Translations under genes and position numbers: made by a program | Assembly (NCBI GenBank): GCA_021811925.1 | Contig: JAKAPY010000011.1 | Coordinates: 1-19,307 of the forward strand | Origin: Thermoplasmata archaeon | GTDB taxonomy: Archaea; Thermoplasmatota; Thermoplasmata; Sysuiplasmatales; Sysuiplasmataceae | Reading direction: 5' to 3' | DNA length: 19,307 nucleotides | Notes under the pieces: model-generated | Databases searched by the model: none | Seen by the model: the letters and a program-made list of their open reading frames with translations, nothing else | Told to the model about the DNA's origin: nothing | In this document: positions 1-6,740 of the stretch, one piece after another | How positions within the stretch are numbered: the first letter of the stretch is position 1 | How the letters are laid out: every line of letters begins with the position of its first letter

Positions 1-851
1 ACAGGAATGAAGCTTCCGCATTACTCATGGACAATTTCGGGCTTGATGTGGATGCGCACCACCACGAGGTTGCCACCGCCGGGCAGTGCGAGCTGAACTT
101 ACATTACGACGAGCTTGTGCCTACAGCAGACAGTGTTGTCACAATGAAGTACGTATTGAAGAATGTCGCCAAGAAAATGGGAAAGGTGTGCACCTGGATG
201 CCAAAACCCGTCTTCGGCGACAATGCGTCAGGCATGCACGTCCACCAGAGCATATGGAGTTCGGGCAAGAATGCATTCTACGACAGGGATGATGAGTACG
301 CAGAGCTCAGCCAGGCAGGACGCTACTACATCGGTGGCCTGATGGAGCATGCCAGGGCACTCTGCGCGATAACGAACCCCACAACCAACTCATACAGAAG
401 GCTCGTGCCGGGATACGAGGCCCCTGTGTTCATAGCTTGGAGCAAGCGCAACAGGTCCGCAAACATCAGAATACCGATGTATGAAAGAGGAGAGGAGAAG
501 AGCAAGAGGCTCGAATACAGAACACCGGACCCAAGCTCAAACATATATCTTGCAGAGGCTGCAATGCTGTCCGCCGGCATCGATGGCATCAAGAAGAAGA
601 TTGATCCGGGAAACCCTGTAGACAGGGACATCTACAAGCTCTCAGAGATAGACAGGAAGGAACTCGGAATAAGGGAGCTGCCCGGGAGCCTGAAGGAGAG
701 CATCGAGGAACTTGAGGCAGATCATGATTTCCTTCTACCCGTGTTCACGAAGGACCTTCTTGAGCGTCACATAGAACTCAAGAGAGAGGAATTCCTGAAT
801 GTTTCACTGAGGACGACACCTTACGAGGTCTACAGGTACATGGACATCTGA
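1..851 (+). CDS. glnA: Glutamine synthetase, C-terminal part (5' truncated by window edge)
   Basis: Makes glutamine from glutamate, ammonia and ATP; a cytoplasmic oligomeric enzyme of nitrogen assimilation. The frame is open from base 3 to the TGA at 849-851, so the N-terminal part lies upstream. Type I glutamine synthetase signatures are seen: HHEVATAGQCE (metal and substrate ligands), HVHQS, NPTTNSYRRLVPGYEAP (glutamate and ATP site) and EYRTPDPSSN. The usual adenylylation context (NLYDLPPEE-like) is replaced by IYKLSEIDRKELGI, so control by adenylylation is unlikely; this resembles the GSI-alpha type of many archaea. A 67-nt gap with its own promoter separates it from the next gene. The family call is secure. 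Confidence 0.97.
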   Translation, partial: RNEASALLMDNFGLDVDAHHHEVATAGQCELNLHYDELVPTADSVVTMKYVLKNVAKKMGKVCTWMPKPVFGDNASGMHVHQSIWSSGKNAFYDRDDEYAELSQAGRYYIGGLMEHARALCAITNPTTNSYRRLVPGYEAPVFIAWSKRNRSANIRIPMYERGEEKSKRLEYRTPDPSSNIYLAEAAMLSAGIDGIKKKIDPGNPVDRDIYKLSEIDRKELGIRELPGSLKESIEELEADHDFLLPVFTKDLLERHIELKREEFLNVSLRTTPYEVYRYMDI

Positions 852-890
852 TTGCCTGGCTCATTTTGCCACGGTTGTCGGATAGAAGTG

Positions 891-898
891 TTATAAAC
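891..898 (+). promoter_or_regulatory. TATA box of rnp4-yhbY-serS operon
   Basis: TTATAAAC lies about 25 nt upstream of the GTG start at 919. This is the distance expected between an archaeal TATA box and the transcription start, so the mRNA is probably leaderless and begins at or next to the GTG. Confidence 0.6.
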
Positions 899-918
899 GA
901 GCCTGAACATCAACAACC

Positions 919-1239
919 GTGTACCGCCGGGAGAGCATTGAGGCCAAGAGAATAGCAAGGGACAGGATAGAGAACCTCTTCGAAATGGCCGAGAAGCTCA
1001 CAAAGGAAGGGGAGACCGACCTCAGCAGGCGATATATCTCCCTTGCAAGAAGAATAGGCATGAAGGTTGATATATCGATTGGGCACAGGATGGAGTACTG
1101 CAGAAAATGCAACACTTATATGCTGCCCACACGGACCTGCAGGGTGAGGCTGTCACGTGGCAGAAAGGTGATTGTATGCCTCGCCTGCGGAAACACATCA
1201 AGATTCCCATATGGGAAAAGCAGGAAGGGCGGGGATTAA
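919..1239 (+). CDS. rnp4: RNase P protein component 4 (Rpp21/Rpr2 family)
   Basis: Protein subunit of archaeal RNase P, which trims the 5' leader of pre-tRNA together with the catalytic RNA. The 106-residue product has the family layout: a basic helical N-terminal half (residues 1-45, rich in Arg and Lys) followed by a zinc ribbon with C61-x2-C64 and C87-x2-C90, and a basic tail (GKSRKG). The GTG start was chosen because a TATA box sits one archaeal promoter distance upstream and the protein then has normal family length. It is first in an apparent operon with a CRM-domain protein and seryl-tRNA synthetase, a tRNA/RNA-processing grouping. The frame stays open after its TAA straight into the next gene. 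Confidence 0.92.
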   Translation: MYRRESIEAKRIARDRIENLFEMAEKLTKEGETDLSRRYISLARRIGMKVDISIGHRMEYCRKCNTYMLPTRTCRVRLSRGRKVIVCLACGNTSRFPYGKSRKGGD

Positions 1240-1290
1240 ACGGCAGCAGAAAAGGATGACAGGAGAAAGGCCGAATCACTGAAGCCAACG

Positions 1291-1488
1291 GTGCAGGTTG
1301 GCAAGAACGGGGTAACTGAAAGCGTCAGGAAAGAGTTGCTGGATCAGTTAAAGAAGAATGGAATGGTAAAGATCAAGTTCAACGTCTCGAAGGAGGAGAT
1401 TGACCTTTTTCAGAAGAGCATTGAGGAACACGCAATTCTCGTCATGAAGATAGGAAGGACGCTTGTTTTCAAGAAAAAAGGGAAGTGA
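1291..1488 (+). CDS. YhbY-like CRM-domain RNA-binding protein (true start uncertain)
   Basis: A single CRM domain (CRS1-YhbY family), a small fold that binds structured RNA and is associated with ribosome assembly. Seen here: the GKNG loop (residues 4-7), the following helix, a KIKF strand and a C-terminal LVMKIGRTLVFKKK strand. The annotated GTG at 1291 falls inside the conserved LKPTVQVGKNG block. Family members begin upstream of LKP, and codons 1240-1290 (same frame, no ATG, GTG or TTG) encode plausible N-terminal domain sequence including KAESLKPT. The real start may be the CTG at 1279, which has a GGAG/AAGG-like site at 1262-1270, or translation may continue from rnp4. The gene ends 6 nt before serS. 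Confidence 0.85.
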   Translation: MQVGKNGVTESVRKELLDQLKKNGMVKIKFNVSKEEIDLFQKSIEEHAILVMKIGRTLVFKKKGK

Positions 1489-1494
1489 ACGAGC

Positions 1495-2775
1495 TTGCTC
1501 GATGCAAAAGTCATCAGGGAGAAAGGCGAGCTTGTGAGGCAGGCGCTCATCAGCAGGAACAGAGACACCTCCATTCTCGACAGTTTTCAGGAGCTCGACG
1601 CAAAGTGGAAGAAGATGGTCGATGAGAGGAACACACTGAACAGGAAAAGGAATGAGATTGCGATAGAGGTGTCAAGGCTTTCAGGCAAAGAGAAGGAAGG
1701 CGCTCTTGGGAAGGCAACGGGAATGGCTGTCAGTCTCAAGAACGTTGAAGCAGGCATAGGAGAAATTGAAAGGCAGAGAGAGGAGCTGCTGCTGTACTTT
1801 CCGAACATACCGAATGACAGGACGCCGGCGGGGAGGAGCGAGGATGACAATGTAGTGACAGAAACACCTTCTCCGCCGAAGGACCTTGGCTTTGCGCCAA
1901 AGACACACTATGACCTTTGCGGCGAACTTGGACTGCTGGATCTGAAAAGGGGAGCAAAGATATCTGGAAGCGGCTTCTATGTTCTCAAAGGGGACGGCGC
2001 AAGGCTCGAGAGGGCGCTGATCGGCTACATGCTCGACGTCCACAGGAAGCAGGGATACATTGAGGTGCAGGTGCCAGTGATTGTGAGGTCGAAGTGCGCC
2101 ATAGGGACTGGACAGCTGCCGGAGAAGAGGGACGACATGTACTGGGTCCAGGGAGAGGACATGCTGCTCAACCCGACTGCTGAAGTGCCCTTGACGAACC
2201 TTCTGGGCGAGGAGATACTTTCAAAGGAAGATCTGCCGATCTGCTACACCGCATACCTCCCGTCATTCAGGAAAGAGGCAGGCAGGCATGTGGATCTCAA
2301 GGGGATCGGGAGAGTTCATGAGTTTAACAAGGTTGAGCTTGTCAAGATAGTGGAGCCTGACACTGTCCAGCAGGAGCTGCAGAAGCTGCTTGCTGATGCG
2401 GAGGATATAGTGAAGGGACTCGGCCTCCCTTACAGGATCAAACATCTTTGCACAGCTGATCTGGGGTTCGCGAATGAGGAAACGTATGATATTGAGGTAT
2501 TTGCGCCAGGCGTCGGAAACTGGCTCGAGGTTTCGTCATGCAGCTCCTTCTCAGACTTCCAGGCGAGGAGGGCCCACATAAAGTACAGGAAGGAACCGCA
2601 CCTGAAGAGCGAATTTGTTGCAACCCTCAACGGGTCCGGGCTTGCCCTCCCAAGGACATTCATCGGTGTGGTTGAAAACTACCAGCGGAGGGATGGCACG
2701 ATAACTGTCCCGGCGGTTCTCAGGCCATACATGGGGGGAGATTCGGTGATTGGGGCGGTGAAGCACCCGAGGTAG
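1495..2775 (+). CDS. serS: Seryl-tRNA synthetase (bacterial/eukaryal type)
   Basis: Charges tRNA-Ser with serine; a cytoplasmic class II synthetase. The 426-residue length is normal. Residues about 28-102 form the charged antiparallel coiled coil that grips the long variable arm of tRNA-Ser. The catalytic domain shows GTGQLPE (204-210), TAE (228-230) that recognises serine, motif 2 FRKEAG (258-263) and motif 3 NGSGLALPRT (379-388). It is the common type, not the zinc-dependent methanogen type. The TTG start gives the family-typical MLDAKVIRE beginning, with a GTGA element 5 nt upstream. It is third in the rnp4-yhbY-serS cluster. Confidence 0.97.
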   Translation: MLDAKVIREKGELVRQALISRNRDTSILDSFQELDAKWKKMVDERNTLNRKRNEIAIEVSRLSGKEKEGALGKATGMAVSLKNVEAGIGEIERQREELLLYFPNIPNDRTPAGRSEDDNVVTETPSPPKDLGFAPKTHYDLCGELGLLDLKRGAKISGSGFYVLKGDGARLERALIGYMLDVHRKQGYIEVQVPVIVRSKCAIGTGQLPEKRDDMYWVQGEDMLLNPTAEVPLTNLLGEEILSKEDLPICYTAYLPSFRKEAGRHVDLKGIGRVHEFNKVELVKIVEPDTVQQELQKLLADAEDIVKGLGLPYRIKHLCTADLGFANEETYDIEVFAPGVGNWLEVSSCSSFSDFQARRAHIKYRKEPHLKSEFVATLNGSGLALPRTFIGVVENYQRRDGTITVPAVLRPYMGGDSVIGAVKHPR

Positions 2776-2810
2776 GTGCCTGCTACGGAAGTCGGGAATT
2801 TGTTCAATAG

Positions 2811-2820
2811 TTTAATATTT
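2811..2820 (+). promoter_or_regulatory. TATA-like element before the zinc-ribbon membrane gene
   Basis: TTTAATATTT is centred about 30 nt before the ATG at 2846. This fits a leaderless or nearly leaderless mRNA. Confidence 0.4.
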
Positions 2821-2845
2821 ACGTAACTGCTTTTAACCATGTTTG

Positions 2846-3301
2846 ATGAACGAAGTTGCCGACATAGTGGCTTGCCCTGTTTGCGGAACGGAGGTATCGC
2901 TTACAGACACGCGTTGCCCCAAGTGCAATGCTGAATTCGCCCCCGGTGTCATGGATGAGCCGCTTGATACATCGATGACGGCCAGGAAGAAGGAAAGAAA
3001 GTCTGGCAGTGAATCTGGCAACAGGGTGCTTCCATCGACTCAGGCAGTTGTCCTTGCCGTGACGTACACTGTCGGCTACGGTTCGATAATTGCCGCGAAC
3101 TATGTCTCCAGCGGAGGCATTGTGAACCAGATGTACGAGCTGGTCCTACTTGCGATTGGGGGCCTGACACTTGCCGTGTCTGTTGCATCCGCGCTGCTCA
3201 TGGGCAGGTTTGGAGGAATCCAGGCCTCAAGGGTCTCATTTGCGCTCGTTGCAACCTTCGTGCTTCTGATACCGCCGCTTGTCTTCATTTTCAGATGGTA
3301 A
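2846..3301 (+). CDS. Zinc-ribbon membrane protein of unknown function
   Basis: A 151-residue protein from the ATG at 2846; a TTG one codon earlier is possible. Residues 10-27 form a zinc ribbon (C10-x2-C13 and C24-x2-C27) that should face the cytoplasm. A charged, Ser/Lys-rich linker follows (about 40-63), then three hydrophobic segments at roughly 67-88, 98-120 and 128-149, ending in IFRW. The layout of a cytoplasmic zinc ribbon tethered to a small membrane bundle is common among uncharacterised archaeal proteins. I do not recognise a specific family. It converges with the next gene, with 17 nt between their stops. Confidence 0.8.
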   Translation: MNEVADIVACPVCGTEVSLTDTRCPKCNAEFAPGVMDEPLDTSMTARKKERKSGSESGNRVLPSTQAVVLAVTYTVGYGSIIAANYVSSGGIVNQMYELVLLAIGGLTLAVSVASALLMGRFGGIQASRVSFALVATFVLLIPPLVFIFRW

Positions 3302-3318
3302 AGCAGGCCTGTCAGAAT

Positions 3319-3963
3319 TCATTCCTCGGTGCTGGATGAAGGAGGACCGTAGATCTTTTCACCTATTATCTTGTCCTTCATCGATTTTCTGGCCCTGATT
3401 CTAGTGAACTGGTAAACCATGCCAACGACGATGACAACGACCGATATGATCGTGCCAGAGGTGCCGAAATTGAGATATGTGAGGCCGTAGTCCACCATAA
3501 TGCCACCGGCAACTGCAGTGATGACCGCCACGATGTCTGTGAAGAAGATTATCGAAAGCATGAAGACCGCGAAGCCTGCAATGAGTGCGATGATCTGTGC
3601 AACGCTAGGCTGTGATGAAATGCTTGAGACAGAAGCACTGACCCCAAAGAGGTGAAGGATGCCGGTGAATGCAAAATAGGCAATCAGGAGCGCAAGTCCG
3701 GCCTCTGCAACGTAGAAGAAAAGGATACCGCCTATGACTGCGCCAATGAACGCCACTATGAAGGATCCAAGAACTCCACCGAGGGAGGCGCCGAATGCAA
3801 AACCGAGGATTGCACCAAGGATTGCCCCTATCACCGATGTGATCATCTTGAACACCGATTCCCCGAAGAATGCAAGAAGCAGGCCCATAGCCAGCGCTAA
3901 GCCGCCGACGTAGGGATAGATTCCAGCTGGTATGGACGGAATCATGGCGTAAAGGCTTGCCAT
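3319..3963 (-). CDS. Multi-pass membrane protein, TMEM198/DUF4203-like
   Basis: A 214-residue, very hydrophobic protein with about six to seven membrane segments. The centre carries a glycine-zipper stretch (GAILGAILGFAFG followed by GGVLGSF and GAVIGGILFF) that resembles the small-residue packing of TMEM198/DUF4203 proteins. The C-terminus is a basic cytoplasmic tail (FTRIRARKSMKDK) ending in PPSSSTEE. A TATA-like element lies 28 nt upstream of the ATG on this strand. No catalytic motif is visible and function is unknown; family membership is by resemblance only. Confidence 0.75.
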   Translation of the reverse strand: MASLYAMIPSIPAGIYPYVGGLALAMGLLLAFFGESVFKMITSVIGAILGAILGFAFGASLGGVLGSFIVAFIGAVIGGILFFYVAEAGLALLIAYFAFTGILHLFGVSASVSSISSQPSVAQIIALIAGFAVFMLSIIFFTDIVAVITAVAGGIMVDYGLTYLNFGTSGTIISVVVIVVGMVYQFTRIRARKSMKDKIIGEKIYGPPSSSTEE

Positions 3964-3986
3964 GGCCTCGAATTAGAAGACCTGAG

Positions 3987-3995
3987 TACAAATAG
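3987..3995 (-). promoter_or_regulatory. TATA-like element for the TMEM198-like gene
   Basis: On the minus strand CTATTTGTA is centred about 28 nt upstream of the ATG ending at 3963, consistent with a leaderless transcript. Confidence 0.4.
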
Positions 3996-4019
3996 CTTGT
4001 TGATCAGGCTTCGAATAAA

Positions 4020-4087
4020 ACGAATAATGAAAATAAAAGCCAGCAGCAAAATCGCTTGCTGGCCTGTGGCCGGCAGGCTTGCCGGCC
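4020..4087 (-). terminator. Tandem hairpins and T-rich tail after the zinc-ribbon gene
   Basis: Reading leftward from the small gene ending at 4111, an 8-bp perfect stem comes first (4068-4075 with 4080-4087, 4-nt loop). A 7-bp stem follows (4039-4045 with 4057-4063, 11-nt loop). Immediately after it the minus strand reads TTTTATTTTCATTATT. A stem followed by T-rich sequence between two same-strand genes fits transcription termination. Archaea can terminate on oligo-T alone, so the stems may instead protect mRNA ends. Confidence 0.55.
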
Positions 4088-4110
4088 CTGGAATTGAGAA
4101 TGAAAGGAGC

Positions 4111-4269
4111 TTACTTCCCAATCCTGAAGACTTTCGTGCTGCAGTTCGGGCATGTGCCTTTTGTCGCCGGCTTGCCGTTCTTCAGTTTTGTCTTGGTCGG
4201 GTTCTTGATTTCAACAGACTTCTTGCACTTCACACAATATGCTTTAGACTTTTCAGGCGTGGAATCCAC
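4111..4269 (-). CDS. Small zinc-ribbon protein, DUF5679 family
   Basis: A 52-residue protein with two CxxC knuckles, C12-V-K-C15 and C40-P-N-C43, around a conserved basic core (VEIKNP, LKNGKPATKGTC) and ending in VFRIGK. This pattern matches the small DUF5679 proteins widespread in archaea; their function is not established, but the basic zinc ribbon suggests nucleic-acid binding. The GTG start at 4269 is set by an in-frame TAA just upstream and by a TATA box 26 nt upstream, so the transcript is probably leaderless. It has its own promoter and a strong terminator-like structure, hence likely monocistronic. Confidence 0.85.
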   Translation of the reverse strand: MDSTPEKSKAYCVKCKKSVEIKNPTKTKLKNGKPATKGTCPNCSTKVFRIGK

Positions 4270-4290
4270 CTTTTGCGACGATTAGTATCC

Positions 4291-4300
4291 TATTATAAAT
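4291..4300 (-). promoter_or_regulatory. TATA box of the DUF5679 gene
   Basis: The minus strand reads ATTTATAATA, centred 26-27 nt upstream of the GTG at 4269. It is the clearest leaderless-promoter spacing on this strand. Confidence 0.6.
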
Positions 4301-4410
4301 AAGATGTCTTCAAACGGGCAGTTTTTCCTTCTCAAACCCCTCGTGGGAACCGATGCAGTAGAGCGATTGTCAGCGAAAACATGAATAATGGACCAATTGT
4401 ACGTAAGTTC

Positions 4411-4418
4411 TTTAAATA
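4411..4418 (+). promoter_or_regulatory. TATA box of the GT2 gene
   Basis: TTTAAATA is centred about 28 nt before an ATG at 4443 that opens a 7-codon ORF, and about 54 nt before the glycosyltransferase ATG at 4469. Confidence 0.55.
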
Positions 4419-4442
4419 CCCTAAGGATCAAATAGAGCAACA

Positions 4443-4466
4443 ATGCACGGAGTCAGAAGCGTGTAG
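4443..4466 (+). CDS. Possible 7-codon upstream ORF (MHGVRSV)
   Basis: ATG CAC GGA GTC AGA AGC GTG TAG. Its ATG sits where the other leaderless genes in this window start relative to their TATA box, and its TAG ends 2 nt before the glycosyltransferase ATG. If the mRNA starts here, ribosomes would translate this leader first and then re-initiate. Too short to be supported by anything except position. Confidence 0.3.
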   Translation: MHGVRSV

Positions 4467-4468
4467 GA

Positions 4469-5470
4469 ATGACACTTCAGAAGCCTTACGTAACAGTCAT
4501 AGTCACGGCCTTCAGAAGGAAGGAATTTCTGCTGGAAGCGATCTCCTCGCTCGAAAGACAGACTTCGGGGAAGGAGAGTTTTGAAGTCATAGTCGTTAAG
4601 GATTTCTCAGATGTCCAGATCGATTCAAAGATTTCGGAACTGGGCTGGAAGTCGATCAGAAGCAACAGTGAGCCGCCTGGACAATTCATCACTGATGCCA
4701 TCGTCATGAGTCTGGGGAACGTCATCAGCTTCCTGGATGACGATGATATTTTTGAGGCTGACAAGATCGAGAGGGTCATTGAGGTGTTCGGCAGGAGCGA
4801 AGAGATAGGCTACTACCACAACTCAGCTACCTTCATCAACGAGAAAGGAGAGAGGATAAGGGCGCCGTATTCATTCAATTTCTCCACGTCGAAGGAGCCG
4901 TCAGGGGAAAGACTGATCAGGAAGGATGAGGTCCGGGAGAGCGTAAACAGGCTTATTTATCTCAGGCATGACTTCAACAAAAGCTCAATTTCCGTGAGAA
5001 AGGAAATACTGATGGCGCATATTGATGCCTCAAGACAGATGCAGTCAGGGTATGACAGTTTCATTTTCTTCTGCGCCGCGCTTAGCGAGTATTCACTGCT
5101 TGTTGACAACAGGAGGCTCACGCGCTACAGGTTCAACAAGAAAAGCGTCTCCGTTTCATCAACTTTCAGCTTTTCGACAAGGCAGATTAAAACCTTCACG
5201 CTTATGCACGGCATGGCGCTTGATGCGGGCGCCGTCCAGATAGCCAACCTGCTTGATAGGCAGATATTTTTCTTCAAGACAATAAACGCAATTCACGATC
5301 CGGCCGAGAACAGGCGCACAGTTCTGTTGTCCGCCCTTTCTTTCATGGGCCATATGAATGAATACAGCAGGATAGGCAACACCTTTGCCAGCATACTTTC
5401 GATGACCTACATGGTGTCACCAAGACTGAGCAAGAGGCTTTATTCAAAGCTGACCGCGCCAGAGGGTTAA
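4469..5470 (+). CDS. Glycosyltransferase family 2 (GT-A fold)
   Basis: A 333-residue protein that should transfer a sugar from a nucleotide or lipid-phosphate donor, probably for surface glycans or protein N-glycosylation. The N-terminal nucleotide-binding part reads VTVIVTAFRRKEFLLEAISSL, followed by the acidic metal-binding motif FLDDDDIFEADK near residue 92. The C-terminal half is less typical and has no clear membrane anchor. The start ATG has AGGA directly before it but no well-spaced Shine-Dalgarno; see the upstream ORF. It converges on the GT4 gene, with 8 nt between stops, so the two may serve the same pathway. Donor and acceptor cannot be told from sequence. Confidence 0.88.
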   Translation: MTLQKPYVTVIVTAFRRKEFLLEAISSLERQTSGKESFEVIVVKDFSDVQIDSKISELGWKSIRSNSEPPGQFITDAIVMSLGNVISFLDDDDIFEADKIERVIEVFGRSEEIGYYHNSATFINEKGERIRAPYSFNFSTSKEPSGERLIRKDEVRESVNRLIYLRHDFNKSSISVRKEILMAHIDASRQMQSGYDSFIFFCAALSEYSLLVDNRRLTRYRFNKKSVSVSSTFSFSTRQIKTFTLMHGMALDAGAVQIANLLDRQIFFFKTINAIHDPAENRRTVLLSALSFMGHMNEYSRIGNTFASILSMTYMVSPRLSKRLYSKLTAPEG

Positions 5471-5478
5471 GCGGATTT

Positions 5479-6567
5479 TCAACTCATTGAGCTGTAGAAC
5501 TCCTTCACTTTCTGAGTAAAGACGTCAATGCCGAACAATTTCGCCCGCTGGGCGCCCCTCTTTGACATTTCCCGGCCCGCAGAGATAGCCTCCCTGATGC
5601 CGGCCGCACAGCCCTGGGGCGTTGGCTCAACGAGGACGGCTGCATCGCCAGCCACTTCCCTGAAGACTTCGATATCTGACGCAACAACAGGCAGGCCCGC
5701 TGCAAATGACTCCACCACCGGATAGCCGAAACCCTCCTCAAGGCTTGGAAGCAGAAGGACATCACATGCGTTGTAGATCATATTCAGCATCTCGTCATCC
5801 ACACCTGTGAATGTTATGCTGTCCCCAATCTTCTCTCCCACCCTGACAAGTCTGAAATCGCTTCCCAGCGTATCGAGAGTGCTTCTAACCGTTTCAAGGT
5901 TCTTCCTCTTGTGATTGATGGATACGGAGAGAACAAGCTTCCTGTCCTGGGGGAGGCCAAGCTGCTTTTTGGCGCCAGCCTTATCGCCAAGCTGCCTGAA
6001 TCCGCCTGAAACAGCCGGATAGATGACAGATATCAGCCCGCTGAAACCTTCTCCGCTCAACTCCCTGGCAACGGTGCCCGACACAGTTACTATCCTCTCG
6101 AATTTCCTGTATTTCTCTATGTTTCTGGCAATGAGTTTCCTGTACAGCCGGCTGCTGTAGCTCCCGGAGCCAAAGCTTTCCTTCAGCGCCACAAGATCGT
6201 GTATCGTGACAACATCTGTCCCATCATAATGGAACGGAAAAACCTCCTGGCTCGCATAATGCACCACTGGTTGGGTGCCTGAATGTGAGAGAGAGTCAGT
6301 GATTCCTTTCCTGAAGACAGACCCGAAGAAGCGAAGGTTCAGATAAGCGCTCATCTGGTTTGAAAGGCCACTTCCCGAGGTCAATGAGGGGAGGTAGATG
6401 CCCCTGTACACTCTGCCCGGCATGCTCTTTCCAATATCACGTTTCATCACAACAAAACTCAGCACATCTGCAACCCCGGCCATCGAACGGCCCAGGTCAT
6501 CCGCGTATCTGCCAAACGCGGTCCTGCTGTTTGAGGTGTTTATGATTGAAATATAAAGGTCGTCCAT
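5479..6567 (-). CDS. Glycosyltransferase family 4-type (GT-B fold)
   Basis: A 362-residue retaining glycosyltransferase of the group 1 type. Seen here: an N-terminal Rossmann-like half with VVTIHDLVALK, a linker with VTVSGTVARELS, the donor-binding half opening with LSVSINHKRKNLETV, and the EEGFGYPVVE (E-x7-E) motif inside NACDVLLLPSLEEGFGYP. The ATG at 6567 was preferred over an earlier in-frame ATG at 6699 because MDDLYISIINTS is a normal family beginning and the longer form would run into the folC promoter. A TATA-like ATATAATG at 6621-6628 (minus) would give a leader of about 30 nt. The donor sugar is unknown. Confidence 0.9.
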   Translation of the reverse strand: MDDLYISIINTSNSRTAFGRYADDLGRSMAGVADVLSFVVMKRDIGKSMPGRVYRGIYLPSLTSGSGLSNQMSAYLNLRFFGSVFRKGITDSLSHSGTQPVVHYASQEVFPFHYDGTDVVTIHDLVALKESFGSGSYSSRLYRKLIARNIEKYRKFERIVTVSGTVARELSGEGFSGLISVIYPAVSGGFRQLGDKAGAKKQLGLPQDRKLVLSVSINHKRKNLETVRSTLDTLGSDFRLVRVGEKIGDSITFTGVDDEMLNMIYNACDVLLLPSLEEGFGYPVVESFAAGLPVVASDIEVFREVAGDAAVLVEPTPQGCAAGIREAISAGREMSKRGAQRAKLFGIDVFTQKVKEFYSSMS

Positions 6568-6705
6568 AGCTCTGACTCCGGATGAAGCCGTTTTGACGGC
6601 ACCATGTAGAGTGTGGAATGCATTATATCTGTCGTTGTCTGGCATTGCTTTCTTCGGGAAATAATATTGGCTGTTTCTTTGCCAGCACTTCCGGAGCACC
6701 GGAAA

Positions 6706-6715
6706 GTAATATAGA
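6706..6715 (+). promoter_or_regulatory. TATA box of folC
   Basis: GTAATATAGA is centred about 30 nt upstream of the ATG at 6741, favouring that start over in-frame codons nearer 6618. Confidence 0.45.
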
Positions 6716-6740
6716 CAGGATCATCAAGTTCTGGAATGCA

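Noticed and set aside
3997..4302. 101-codon plus-strand frame through 4111-4269
   Set aside because: The minus strand of the same bases encodes a convincing zinc-ribbon protein with its own TATA box; the plus frame includes the hairpin region.
6568..6699. N-terminal extension of the GT4 gene back to an ATG at 6699
   Set aside because: The extra 44 residues have no family resemblance and would begin upstream of the probable TATA box at 6621-6628 and next to the folC promoter.
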